Positions 7,621-16,658 of a DNA stretch of 64,000 nucleotides are shown here, piece by piece (the first letter of the stretch is position 1; each line of letters begins with the position of its first letter). The notes beneath the pieces were generated by a model. It was not told the DNA's origin. It saw nothing but the letters and a program-made list of their open reading frames with translations, and ran no database searches. This stretch comes from RPQJ01 sp963731105 (GTDB taxonomy: Bacteria > Pseudomonadota > Gammaproteobacteria > Steroidobacterales > Steroidobacteraceae): the NCBI GenBank assembly GCA_963731105.1, contig CAVSUM010000003.1:1-64000 (forward strand), given 5' to 3'. Made by a program: the position numbers and the translations under genes.

Positions 7621-7783
7621 GGAAGCGTATGCGCTGCTGACCCGCGCGGCCACGTTGGAGGCGCAGCGCCAGAGCGCTGTGCGTGACGGTGACGAGCGGA
7701 AGCGTGACGCGATCATGGACGAGCTGCGCGCGCTGTGGCGACGTTACAGCGAGCTGACTAATGCACGAGCCGAAGACAGATGA
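7610..7783 (+). CDS. Short helical protein, 57 aa
   Basis: A charged single-helix protein (MAREEAYALL, then repeated Arg/Glu heptads), probably a coiled coil. The start overlaps the zinc-finger gene, and its stop forms ATGA with the next small gene. A longer upstream frame is ignored because it would run inside the zinc-finger gene. Function unknown. Confidence 0.5.
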   Translation: MAREEAYALLTRAATLEAQRQSAVRDGDERKRDAIMDELRALWRRYSELTNARAEDR

Positions 7784-7947
7784 TTGGAATGCCGCAGAGC
7801 GTGCAAGAGCACGAGCGCTCCGCCGCGCGTTGCAGGCGGCGCAGACGGAAGCGGCTCTGCTTCACCGTCATCGTTGTCTCTGTTGTCGCGATCGAGATGA
7901 CGGCACTGATTGCAATCTTTGCGCACCTGACCGGCCTGCTGAACTGA
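7780..7947 (+). CDS. Small single-pass membrane protein, 55 aa
   Basis: The ATG overlaps the preceding TGA as ATGA, as with most neighbours. The product has a soluble N-terminus, a basic run RCRRRRRKR (17-25) and one hydrophobic helix from about 27 to 48 (FTVIVVSVVAIEMTALIAIF). The basic stretch before the helix predicts the N-terminus inside the cell. It could be a holin-like or superinfection-exclusion peptide. The overlapping 63-codon Cys-rich frame at 7761-7952 is judged its shadow. It is short, so confidence rests on the overlap pattern and hydrophobicity. Confidence 0.55.
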   Translation: MIGMPQSVQEHERSAARCRRRRRKRLCFTVIVVSVVAIEMTALIAIFAHLTGLLN

Positions 7948-8190
7948 CCTGACGCGCGGCCTTCCGTCGCGCACACAAATCCCTGCGACTTTCTAGCGCG
8001 CCGATCGCGCTGCACAGGAATTCCCTGCGCGGCGTGTGCGCCCATTTTCCCAGCGTCTCGTGGCCGGCGGTGCGCATCCATTTCGTACGTAACTGCATGA
8101 CGTTTGGGGAGAACCCAAAACGCGATATGCCGTCATTCCTGGCTCGACTCGATTCTTTCTCCGCCGGATGTCCCGGCAAGGAGAAACGAA
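7948..8190. promoter_or_regulatory. Intergenic region before second small-gene block
   Basis: No gene is seen. A hairpin-forming element (tttggg at 8103-8108 with cccaaa at 8114-8119) lies 70 bp before the next ribosome-binding site. The region breaks the overlapping gene chain and so probably carries a promoter, but no clear -35/-10 pair stands out. Confidence 0.3.
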
Positions 8191-8478
8191 ATGACGAGCA
8201 AGACGAACCGCAAGAGCAAGACCGTCAAGGCTGTGAAGGCACCCAAGGTGGACCGCGCCATCAGCCAGCGCGTCGCCGCCAGCTGGGAAGTGAAGAAGAC
8301 GGCAAAGGAGCGCGCCACGCGCACCGCAGTGAGGGCACGCGGCAAGGAGTACCCGTCGTTCCTCGCGGCTGTGACGGCATTGAAGTTGTCGCCGGTCAAT
8401 CACCGCAGCGCACGGCGCGTTCTCAAGACGACCGGCCGCTGCACGTTCCGCGACGTGAACTTCACGGCCGCGGCCTAA
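8191..8478 (+). CDS. Basic DNA-binding protein sharing the nuclease C-terminal domain
   Basis: A 95-residue protein. The N-terminal 40 residues are Lys-rich (KTNRKSKTVKAVKAPK). Residues ~55-95 (YPSFLAAVTALKLSP, then RRVLKTTGRCTFRDVNF) align by eye with the last ~45 residues of the GIY-YIG protein (HSSFKAACLALGLDL, then RKAMKRDGSVVFRGHTF). Both probably carry the same small NUMOD-type DNA-binding fold. The ATG at 8191 is chosen because aaggag is 7 bases upstream. Confidence 0.7.
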   Translation: MTSKTNRKSKTVKAVKAPKVDRAISQRVAASWEVKKTAKERATRTAVRARGKEYPSFLAAVTALKLSPVNHRSARRVLKTTGRCTFRDVNFTAAA

Positions 8479-8499
8479 CCCCAACCCAAGGAGACGAAC

Positions 8500-8949
8500 A
8501 TGCGTAACCGCATTGAGATCGATCTGAGCGAGCTGGAAGTCGAAGCGCTCAGCGTGAGCATCAACGTCGAGGACATCATCAGCAACCTCGATGCCGACGA
8601 CATCATCAACCTGCTGGACGACCGCGTGCAGCAGGAGATCGCCGGCCAGTACATCGCCGGCCTCGACGGTGACGAGGCGCGCGAGCTGCTGCGTGATGCC
8701 GGGCACTTGGAGCGCCGGCACGCGGCTCCCACCGTGGAGATGCGCGGCACTCACCTGCCGCACGTCATGGGCGTGTACGTGGATGACGAGGTGCAAGGCG
8801 TGATCATCACGTCCACCGACGGTGCCTACGTGCAGCTGTGGTCCGGCACGGCGTACGCCGTCGGGCTGCTGCGCTTCGACAGCGAGGCTGAGGCCCACCG
8901 CGTCGCCAAGTGGATCGTGCTCGGCCAGTGGGCCCATCAGGAGGCCTGA
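8500..8949 (+). CDS. Acidic element protein, 149 aa
   Basis: Unrecognised. A good aaggag ribosome-binding site precedes the ATG. The N-terminal 70 residues are strongly acidic with DADDIINLLDDRVQQEI repeats, suggesting helices or a DNA-mimic-like surface. The rest (VDDEVQGVIITSTDGAY and onward) looks like an alpha/beta domain. No membrane segment. An anti-defence or regulatory role is possible but unsupported. Confidence 0.6.
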   Translation: MRNRIEIDLSELEVEALSVSINVEDIISNLDADDIINLLDDRVQQEIAGQYIAGLDGDEARELLRDAGHLERRHAAPTVEMRGTHLPHVMGVYVDDEVQGVIITSTDGAYVQLWSGTAYAVGLLRFDSEAEAHRVAKWIVLGQWAHQEA

Positions 8950-8952
8950 GCC

Positions 8953-9285
8953 ATGCGCATCATCACGAAGAGCATGGAGGAGCGGCTGGCGCGGCTCAAG
9001 GATGTGCTGCCGCAGTCGTACGTCGAGGCAACCGGCTCGCGGCCGGCGGAGTGGCTGAACGCTCCGCAGCCGAGCGGCATCCAGCGCGTCACGTTCGAGG
9101 ACCCGGCGATGCTGGTGCAGGAGCACGACATCCCCGAGTGCCGCGTGCAGCTGGTTGTGATCGTGACCTGCGGCGGCATTGGCTGCGAGCGGCGAGCGTT
9201 CGTGCCGCTCGACACGTACAGCCCCACGTGGTTCCGCTGCCCACGCTGCGGCGTGCTGAGCATGATGCCGGAGGTACGGTCATGA
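8953..9285 (+). CDS. Zinc-ribbon-containing element protein, 110 aa
   Basis: The N-terminal half is soluble and helical. The C-terminal part has a four-Cys metal site, VTCGGIGCERR followed by FRCPRCGVL, typical of a zinc ribbon. It ends in an ATGA overlap with the lipoprotein gene. Its partner and role are unknown; zinc ribbons in phage elements often bind DNA or protein. Confidence 0.6.
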   Translation: MRIITKSMEERLARLKDVLPQSYVEATGSRPAEWLNAPQPSGIQRVTFEDPAMLVQEHDIPECRVQLVVIVTCGGIGCERRAFVPLDTYSPTWFRCPRCGVLSMMPEVRS

Positions 9286-9599
9286 GCCGGCTCCACGTGC
9301 TTGGGGCCGCGGCACTCGTGGCTGCACCGCTGGTGGCGGCGCTCGCGCTGTCGTCCTGCGGCGCGGCGGACGCCGAGCAGTCGTACATGTGGCGCGTGTA
9401 CGTGCCGGCCACCTCGGATGCCGCCATCACGGCATACGCGGCAGGCAACACGGACGTGGCCGAGCGACTGCACAACTGCGTGCTGGCGTTCCAGCTCTTG
9501 GGCAACGACCTCTTCGACGAGCAGCACCGCGGCACAGCGCGTTGCTTCAACGAGGCGGTGCGTGCTCAGGCGCTGGCGATCGAGTGGAGGGCACAGTGA
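9282..9599 (+). CDS. Element-encoded lipoprotein, 105 aa
   Basis: The N-terminus is a lipoprotein signal: positively charged start, a hydrophobic stretch of about 18 residues and a lipobox LSSC with the modified Cys at 26. The mature part is soluble and contains a second Cys pair. It would be anchored in the inner or outer membrane. Phage lipoproteins act as spanin components or in superinfection exclusion; this one is longer than Rz1-type spanins. The start overlaps the preceding stop, and its stop overlaps the next start as TGATG. Confidence 0.65.
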   Translation: MSRLHVLGAAALVAAPLVAALALSSCGAADAEQSYMWRVYVPATSDAAITAYAAGNTDVAERLHNCVLAFQLLGNDLFDEQHRGTARCFNEAVRAQALAIEWRAQ

Positions 9600-9889
9600 T
9601 GAGCCGCAAGCTCAAGGTGCCCACGGCGACGACGCTGGTGCTGGACGCGTTGGTCCGCGCTGATGACTTCCTGACGGCCAAGCAGCTGCAGGCAGTCACG
9701 CGGCTCGACGTGTGCCACGTGTCGGCGGCGCTCCACCACCTCCGCAAGTACCGCGCTGCGGCGTGCATCGAGCAGCCGGATGCGCTGTGGTGGTTCGCTA
9801 CCTGTGAAGACGACCTCCGGACACGCACTGTTGAAGAGCGCGTGCCGGAGAGCCGTCGTCGCAATCGCCGTCGGAAGATGACCGCCTAG
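9599..9889 (+). CDS. Winged-helix DNA-binding protein, 96 aa
   Basis: Residues ~10-60 form a winged helix: VLDALVRADDFLTAKQLQAV, then a recognition helix LDVCHVSAALHHLRK. The C-terminus is very basic (RRRNRRRKMTA). The ATG at 9599 overlaps the lipoprotein stop. As the last gene before the terminator it may be the element's transcriptional regulator. No second regulator of cI type is seen. Confidence 0.65.
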   Translation: MSRKLKVPTATTLVLDALVRADDFLTAKQLQAVTRLDVCHVSAALHHLRKYRAAACIEQPDALWWFATCEDDLRTRTVEERVPESRRRNRRRKMTA

Positions 9890-9922
9890 CAAGCAGCACT
9901 ACAACAACGACCGCAACACTTC

Positions 9923-9949
9923 GACCCGGCACTCGCCGGGTCTTTTTTT
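9923..9949 (+). terminator. Rho-independent terminator of the element operon
   Basis: An 8-bp perfect stem (gacccggc with gccgggtc) around an actc loop is followed by seven T residues. It lies 34 bp after the last element gene and just before the right 21-bp repeat, so it isolates the element from tRNA-Arg. Confidence 0.9.
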
Positions 9950-9959
9950 GTCTGCGACG

Positions 9960-9980
9960 ACCCCGCGGCCAACCCCGCGG
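9960..9980. repeat. Right copy of 21-bp direct repeat (candidate attR)
   Basis: Identical to 131-151. It lies between the element terminator and the 3' end of tRNA-Arg (24 bp away). If it is the crossover site, integration leaves the tRNA intact instead of replacing its 3' end. Confidence 0.5.
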
Positions 9981-10004
9981 TGGATCGCTCGTCGCCAGAA
10001 ACAC

Positions 10005-10081
10005 TGGCGCGGCCGGAGGGATTCGAACCCCCGACCCTCAGGTTCGAAGCCTGATGCTCTATCCAACTGAGCTACGGCCGC
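10005..10081 (-). tRNA. tRNA-Arg (anticodon TCG)
   Basis: The reverse strand folds as a 77-nt cloverleaf: 7-bp acceptor stem gcggccg/cggccgc, D-arm with agttggat, anticodon stem tcagg/cctga around the loop cttcgaa, and T-arm gggttcgaatccc. The anticodon is TCG, reading CGA. The 3' CCA is encoded in the DNA. Its 3' end faces the integrative element. Confidence 0.95.
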
Positions 10082-10114
10082 ATGGAGGCGAGGTGAAAGT
10101 GTACCAGCAGCGGA

Positions 10115-11647
<1,533 letters not shown>

Positions 11648-11649
11648 CG

Positions 11650-12517
11650 TCAATCCTCGACCGGTGCGAACAACCGGTCCTGTGGCAATACGGTGTCGGC
11701 CGGGTACGGGTCGTGGCCGGCGATCCTGGCGTAGACGGGCGTGAAGTCTGGCGCGGTCTCGCGGAACAGTTGCCCGAAGTCCTCGATCACGAAATAGGTC
11801 TGCTGGAAGCTGTCTATTTTATAACGGGTGCGCATCACGCGCTCGAGGCCGAAGCCGATGCGGTGCGGCGTGGGGTCCGCCAGCGCGTAGCTCACCTCGC
11901 TCGGCGAGGAGAGGATGCCCGCGCCGTAGATGCGCAGGCCGTCGCCGTGGCGGATCAGCCCGAATTCCACGGTGTACCAGTAGAGCCGCGCCAGGTACTC
12001 GAGCGCGTGCAGGCCCTCGGCCTTCTGCCCGCCCCGCCCGTAGGCCTGCATGTAGTCGGCGAACACGGGGTCGAACAGCAGCGGCACGTGGCCGAAGAAG
12101 TCGTGGAACACGTCGGGCTCGACGATGTAGTCGAACTCGTGCTCGTCGCGCAGCCACACGGTCACGGGAAAGCGCCGCTGCGCGAGGTGGGTGAAGAACA
12201 CGTGCTCGGGCAGCAGGCCGGGCACCGCCACCACCTGCCAGCCGGTGGCGCGGCCGAGGCGCTCGTTGACCTCGTCAAAGTGCGGGATGCCGGCCGCGTA
12301 GCCCAGCGTGTCGACCACGCGCAGGAACTCGGCGACAGGCGCGGCCGGGGACGAGGCGCATCTGCCGGGCGTACAGGCGGCGCCAGCGATCCTGGTCGGC
12401 GTCGCGGTAGCTGCCGTAGTCCTGCTCGACGGTGTAGTCGGGCCGCATGCCGGCGTAGTCGCCGCGCAGGCCGTGGCTGCTGGCCCCGTAGGTGACCGGC
12501 GGCGCGGGCGTCGTCAT
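11650..12517 (-). CDS. phhA: Phenylalanine 4-monooxygenase (one frameshift)
   Basis: Iron- and pterin-dependent hydroxylation of phenylalanine to tyrosine. The N-terminus (YTVEQDYGSYRDADQDRWRR) and catalytic domain are present; the iron ligands are the two His of DVFHDFFGHVP and a Glu downstream (YWYTVEFGL). One extra base near 12335 shifts the frame between ARQMRLVPGRAC and EFLRVVDTLGYAAG. Removing it restores a ~288-residue protein, the normal bacterial size. The ATG at 12517 has gaggtga upstream. It is upstream of mmsA in the same direction. An assembly indel is more likely than a true pseudogene. Confidence 0.85.
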
Positions 12518-12590
12518 GTCGGGCTCACCTCTGGACAGGTCGGGGGCGCTCCCCGGGGGCGCCAAGCATAGCCGCTCCCGGGGGCGCCTC

Positions 12591-12599
12591 TGCTATAGT
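12591..12599 (+). promoter_or_regulatory. Extended -10 promoter for the 12656 gene
   Basis: The string tgctatagt matches an extended -10 element (TGn-TATAGT), about 57 bp before the next ATG, in the divergent region with phhA. No clear -35 is present, as expected for extended -10 promoters. Confidence 0.45.
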
Positions 12600-12655
12600 C
12601 GGCGCCCATTTTTCACCGGCCGGACGCCGTCGCCGCCCAATTCGAGGACCTGACC

Positions 12656-13036
12656 ATGAAGCTCTCGACCACCCTGCTCGCCCTGCCCATGCTGCTCGCC
12701 TGCGGCGCCGCCGCCGAGGCGGCCTGCGTCTATCCGCAGGCACCGCAGTCACTGCCGAACGGCACCCAGGCCACCAAGGAAGAGATGCTCGCCGCGCAGG
12801 CGCAGGTGAAGGAATACTCGAAGAACGTGCAGGAGGTGTACCTGCCCTGCCTCGAGCAGGAAAAGACCGCGGCCGTGGCCGCGCTCGACACCATGGATGC
12901 CGAGTACACGGCGAAGGTGGCGGCCATCGACGCCGTGCACGCCAAGAAGCACAACGCCGCACTCGACGAACTGACCGCGCTGGCCGCCCGCTGGAACGAA
13001 GAGCGCAAGGCCTACAGCGCCGCGCAGACCAAGTAA
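12656..13036 (+). CDS. Secreted coiled-coil protein of unknown function, 126 aa
   Basis: Starts with a Sec signal peptide (MKLSTTLLALPMLLACGA, likely cleaved near AEAA-C). The mature part has two cysteines (AACVYP and LPCLEQ) able to form a disulfide, then a long charged helix up to the C-terminus (KTAAVAALDTMDAEYTAKV). Probably periplasmic. I do not recognise the family. A good ribosome-binding site (gagga) precedes the ATG. It lies just upstream of moeA without obvious functional link. Confidence 0.7.
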   Translation: MKLSTTLLALPMLLACGAAAEAACVYPQAPQSLPNGTQATKEEMLAAQAQVKEYSKNVQEVYLPCLEQEKTAAVAALDTMDAEYTAKVAAIDAVHAKKHNAALDELTALAARWNEERKAYSAAQTK

Positions 13037-13055
13037 GCGCGCGCACGGGCCCACC

Positions 13056-14261
13056 GTGCAGTCCCTGCCCACCCCGGCCGAAGCCGAGGCACTGATCCGG
13101 CAGCACATCGTGCCGCTGCCGGTCGAGTCACGCCCGCTGCCGGCGCTCGCCGGCGCCGTGCTCGCCCAGTCGGTGCGGGCCGAGCGCGACCAGCCACCGT
13201 TCGACCGCGTCACCATGGACGGCATCGCCATCGCCAGCGAGGCGTGGCGCGCCGGCCAGCGGCGCTTCCGCATTGCCGGCACGCAGGCCGCCGGCGCCCG
13301 CCCGCAACCCCTGCCGGCCGAGGCGTGCCTCGAAGTGATGACCGGTGCGGTCCTGCCGCCGGGCAGCGACTGCGTGATCCCGGTCGAACGTCTCGCGGTC
13401 GCGGACGGCTGGGCGGAGATCGAGGCCGACTACGCAGTGGAGGCTTTCGGCAACGTCCACACCCGCGGCCTCGACTGCCGCGAGGGCGACCTGCTGCTGG
13501 CCCGCGGCACGCGCCTCGGGCCGCCGGAACTGGCGGTGCTCGCTTCGGCCGGCCTGCCCCGCGCCGACGTTCGCGCCGAGCCGCGCATCCTGGTCGTCGC
13601 CACCGGCGACGAACTGGTCGAGCCCGGCGAGCCGATCGAGTCCTGGCAGGTGCGGCGCTCCAACTCGTATGCGCTGCGCGGCGCGCTCACGCTGCGCGGC
13701 TGCCGGCAGGTCGCCGAGGACCACCTGCCCGACGATCCGGCAGTGCTGCGCGAGCGGCTCGCCGTGCACCTCGCCACGCACGACGTGGTGGTGCTGTCGG
13801 GCGGTGTGTCCATGGGCCGCTTCGACCACGTGCCACAGGCGCTGCGCGACCTCGGCGTGACCGAGGTGCTGCACCGCGTGGCGCAGCGCCCGGGCAAGCC
13901 CTTGTGGTTCGGCGTCGGTCCGGCCGGGCAGGCGGTGTTCGGGCTGCCCGGCAACCCGGTGTCGTCGCTGGTGTGCCTGGTGCGCTACGTAGTGCCGGGC
14001 CTGCAGGCGCTGGCCGGGCTCGCGCCGCGGCCGCCGGAGCCGGTCGCACTTGGCGCGCCCTTCCGCGTCAAGCCCGCATTGTGGTATTTCCTGCCGGTGC
14101 AGCTCGATTCGAGCCCGGCGCTCGGCACGGTGGCCCTGCCCCGCGTCACGCGGGGCTCGGGCGACTTCGTGTCCCTGCTCGGCTCGGACGGTTTCATCGA
14201 GCTGCCACCCGGTCCCGCGGAGTTTGCCGCCGGGCACGTCGCGCCGCTCTATCGCTGGTGA
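13056..14261 (+). CDS. moeA: Molybdopterin molybdenumtransferase MoeA
   Basis: Inserts molybdate into adenylylated molybdopterin, the last step of Moco synthesis; cytosolic. 401 residues, normal length. Family marks are QPPFDRVTMDGIAI near the N-terminus, the MTGAVLPPGSDCVIPVE segment, the MoCF-type motif VVLSGGVSMGRFDHVPQAL and GLPGNPVSSLV. The start is a GTG 19 bp after the preceding gene. It leads a tight + strand Moco operon with moaA, moaC, mobA, moaD and moaE/moeB. Confidence 0.93.
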   Translation: MQSLPTPAEAEALIRQHIVPLPVESRPLPALAGAVLAQSVRAERDQPPFDRVTMDGIAIASEAWRAGQRRFRIAGTQAAGARPQPLPAEACLEVMTGAVLPPGSDCVIPVERLAVADGWAEIEADYAVEAFGNVHTRGLDCREGDLLLARGTRLGPPELAVLASAGLPRADVRAEPRILVVATGDELVEPGEPIESWQVRRSNSYALRGALTLRGCRQVAEDHLPDDPAVLRERLAVHLATHDVVVLSGGVSMGRFDHVPQALRDLGVTEVLHRVAQRPGKPLWFGVGPAGQAVFGLPGNPVSSLVCLVRYVVPGLQALAGLAPRPPEPVALGAPFRVKPALWYFLPVQLDSSPALGTVALPRVTRGSGDFVSLLGSDGFIELPPGPAEFAAGHVAPLYRW

Positions 14262-14266
14262 GGCCC

Positions 14267-15337
14267 ATGCCTGAATCGCGTCCTGCCGCCGACCCAACCG
14301 TCGTCCCGCTCGGGGCCGCGACGCAGCCGCGCGACCGGTTCGGCCGGCCGATGCACGACCTGCGCATCTCGGTGATGGACCGCTGCAACTTCCGCTGCCC
14401 GTACTGCATGCCGAAGGAGACCTTCCACGACCGCTATCGGTTCCTGCGCACCAGCGAGCGCCTGGGTTTCAACGAGATCGTGCGGGTGGCGCGCGCCGGC
14501 GTGGATCTCGGCGTGCGCAAGGTGCGGCTCACGGGCGGCGAACCACTGCTGCGTCCGCGACTCGCGGAGCTGGTGGGCGAACTGTCGTTGATCGAGCGGA
14601 TCGAGGACATCGCGCTCACCACCAACGGCGTGCTGCTCGCGCAGCATGCCGCCGAACTCAAGGCGAACGGCCTGCGCCGCGTGACCGTGAGTCTCGACTC
14701 GCTCGACCCGGCGGTGTTCGCCACCATGAGCGGCGGCTTCGGCGGACTCGACGACGTGCTCGACGGCATCGACGCGGCGCTCGCCGCGGGCCTGGGGCCG
14801 GTGAAGGTCAACGCGGTCGTGCGACGCGGCAGCAACGACCACACCGTCCTCGGGCTGCTCGAGCACTTCAGGGGCACGCCCGTGATCGTGCGCCTGATCG
14901 AGTACATGGACGTCGGTAACCGCAACGCGTGGCGTCGCGACGAAGTGGTGCCTTCATCCGAGTTGCTGCAGCAGGTCGCTGCGCGCTGGCCGGTGACGCC
15001 GCTGCCCGGCAGTTATCACGGCGAGGTCGCCACGCGCTATCGCTACGCGGACGGCGCCGGGGAGATCGGCTTCATCTCGTCGGTGAGCGCTCCGTTCTGC
15101 GGCGACTGCACGCGCGCGCGGCTCTCCTCCGAGGGTGTGTTCTACACGTGCCTGTTCGCCACGTCGGGCACCGACCTGCGCGGCGCGCTGCGTAGCGGCG
15201 CCTCCGACGACGAACTCGCCGACCTGCTGCGCACCGCCTGGACCGGCCGCGACGACCGCTACAGCGAGCAGCGCGAGGCGCTGCGGCAGCGCGAGCAACC
15301 GCTGCGCAAGATCGAAATGCACTACATCGGCGGATGA
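14267..15337 (+). CDS. moaA: GTP 3',8-cyclase (radical SAM) MoaA
   Basis: First step of Moco synthesis: converts GTP to cyclic dehydro-GTP. The N-terminal radical-SAM cluster motif is DRCNFRCPYC; the C-terminal 4Fe-4S ligands are in FCGDCTRARL and FYTC. SAM-binding TGGEPLLRP is clear. It ends in GG (MHYIGG), as active MoaA does. 356 residues is usual. It starts 5 bp after moeA and overlaps moaC by 4 bp. Confidence 0.95.
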   Translation: MPESRPAADPTVVPLGAATQPRDRFGRPMHDLRISVMDRCNFRCPYCMPKETFHDRYRFLRTSERLGFNEIVRVARAGVDLGVRKVRLTGGEPLLRPRLAELVGELSLIERIEDIALTTNGVLLAQHAAELKANGLRRVTVSLDSLDPAVFATMSGGFGGLDDVLDGIDAALAAGLGPVKVNAVVRRGSNDHTVLGLLEHFRGTPVIVRLIEYMDVGNRNAWRRDEVVPSSELLQQVAARWPVTPLPGSYHGEVATRYRYADGAGEIGFISSVSAPFCGDCTRARLSSEGVFYTCLFATSGTDLRGALRSGASDDELADLLRTAWTGRDDRYSEQREALRQREQPLRKIEMHYIGG

Positions 15338-15813
15338 ACAACCCGTTTTCACACGTCGACGAGCACCGGCAGCCCGCGATGGTGGACGTGGGCGGCAAGG
15401 CCGTGACCCATCGCACCGCAACGGCGGAGGCGCGCGTGCGCTTCCCGCCGGCGGTGGTCGAGGCGCTGCAGGAATGCGGCTTCGAGACCAGCAAGGGCCC
15501 GGTGTTCCACACCGCGATCATTGCCGGCGTGATGGCCGCCAAGCGCACCCACGAGCTGATCCCGTTCTGCCACCCGCTGGGGCTGGACAACTGTCGCGTC
15601 GAGATCGACATGAACGAGCGCCACGAGGCGGTGATCCGCTGCAGCGTGAGCGTGCACCACCGGACCGGCGTGGAGATGGAGGCGCTGACCGGCGCGTCGA
15701 TCGCCGCGCTCACGGTGTACGACATGTGCAAGGCGCTGTCGCACGAGATCGTGGTCGCCGAGCTGCGCCTGCTCGAGAAGCACGGCGGCAAGCGCGACGT
15801 GGTGCAGCCATGA
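15334..15813 (+). CDS. moaC: Cyclic pyranopterin monophosphate synthase MoaC
   Basis: Acts after MoaA to form cPMP. 159 residues, hexameric family. Conserved segments MVDVGGKAVTHRTA, the active-site KRTHELIPFCHPL and EMEALTGASIAALTVYDMCK are intact. It overlaps moaA and mobA by 4 bp each, so translation is coupled. Confidence 0.95.
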   Translation: MNNPFSHVDEHRQPAMVDVGGKAVTHRTATAEARVRFPPAVVEALQECGFETSKGPVFHTAIIAGVMAAKRTHELIPFCHPLGLDNCRVEIDMNERHEAVIRCSVSVHHRTGVEMEALTGASIAALTVYDMCKALSHEIVVAELRLLEKHGGKRDVVQP

Positions 15814-16419
15814 GCGCTCGCCCTGTACGGCCTGGTGCTGGCCGGCGGCGAAAGCCGACGCATGGGCCGCGACAAGGCGCTGCTCGACTACCACGGCCAG
15901 CCGATGGTCGAGTGGGCGTATCGGCTGCTGGCGCCGCATTGCGAGCGCACTTTCGTGTCGGTGCGTGCCGCGCAGGCTGCGGATGAGGTACGTGCCACGC
16001 TGCCGCAGATCGTGGACGGTGCCGCCGGTGCCGGTCCCATCGCCGGCATCGCCGCGGCGCAGGCCGCACACCCGGACGCGGCCTGGCTGGTGGTGGCGTG
16101 CGACCTGCCCTTCCTGAGCGAGGCCACGCTGCGGCACCTGCTGGCGCGGCGCGGTGCGCAGCCGGTGACGGCCTATCGCAGCGCACACGACGGCCTGCCC
16201 GAGCCGCTGTGCGCGATCTACGAACCCGCCACGCGCGCGGCGATCCTCGCTGCGATCGACGCCGGCCGAAACTGCCCGCGCAAGTTCATCCTCGGTACGG
16301 GCGTGCCGCTGGTGGAGCTGCCCGAGGCGACGGCCCTCGACAACGTCAACACGCCCGAAGAGCTGGCCGCTGCGGCGGAACGGCTCGCGGGTGGCACCGC
16401 CGCAGGGTCCGCGCCGTGA
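15810..16419 (+). CDS. mobA: Molybdenum cofactor guanylyltransferase MobA (N-terminal frameshift)
   Basis: Transfers GMP from GTP to Moco for bis-MGD enzymes. The nucleotide-binding loop LAGGESRRMGRDKALLDY, the VACDLPFL metal site and LDNVNTPEEL end are clear. The ATG at 15810 overlaps moaC, but one extra base near 15823 (a ccc run) breaks the frame before LYGLVLAGG. A GTG at 15835 would keep the frame but cut into the first beta strand, so an indel is the better explanation. It overlaps moaD by 4 bp. Confidence 0.85.
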
Positions 16420-16658
16420 TCGACATCCAGGTGCAGTATTTCGCGGTGCTGCGCGAACGCGCCGGCGCGTCGCGCGAACAGGTGCAGACCGGCGCGGCCA
16501 CCGCGGCCGAGCTGTATGACGAACTCGCCGCCCGGCACGACTTCGGCCTGCCGCGCGCAATGCTGCGCGTCGCGGTCAACGACGAATTCGCCGAGTGGTC
16601 GCGCCCGCTCGCCGCGGGCGACCGCGTGGTGTTCATCCCTCCGGTCGCCGGCGGCTGA
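16416..16658 (+). CDS. moaD: Molybdopterin synthase small subunit MoaD
   Basis: Ubiquitin-like sulfur carrier, 80 residues, ending in the required GG (FIPPVAGG) for thiocarboxylation by MoeB. Start GTG overlaps the mobA stop; its stop overlaps the moaE start as TGATG. It works with MoaE to make molybdopterin from cPMP. Confidence 0.9.
   Translation: MIDIQVQYFAVLRERAGASREQVQTGAATAAELYDELAARHDFGLPRAMLRVAVNDEFAEWSRPLAAGDRVVFIPPVAGG

Larger units (their letters stand above)
131..9980 (+). mobile_element. Satellite-like integrative element with SF3 helicase and lone capsid gene
   Basis: An integrase gene starts the run and a winged-helix gene plus terminator ends it; 18 genes lie on one strand with many ATGA or TGATG overlaps. 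Modules seen in order are integrase, AlpA, GIY-YIG nuclease, replicative helicase, iteron array, HTH, HK97-type major capsid protein and small accessory genes. The proposed ends are a perfect 21-bp direct repeat (131-151 and 9960-9980), the right copy lying 24 bp beyond the 3' end of tRNA-Arg. No terminase, portal, head protease or tail genes are present. The ends are inferred: the left copy lies only 13 bp before the integrase start, and the element could extend left of the window. Confidence 0.75.

Noticed and set aside
7761..7952. Cys-rich 63-codon frame
   Set aside because: It overlaps the preceding gene by 23 bases without a ribosome-binding site, while the 7780 frame has the ATGA overlap and a clear membrane helix.
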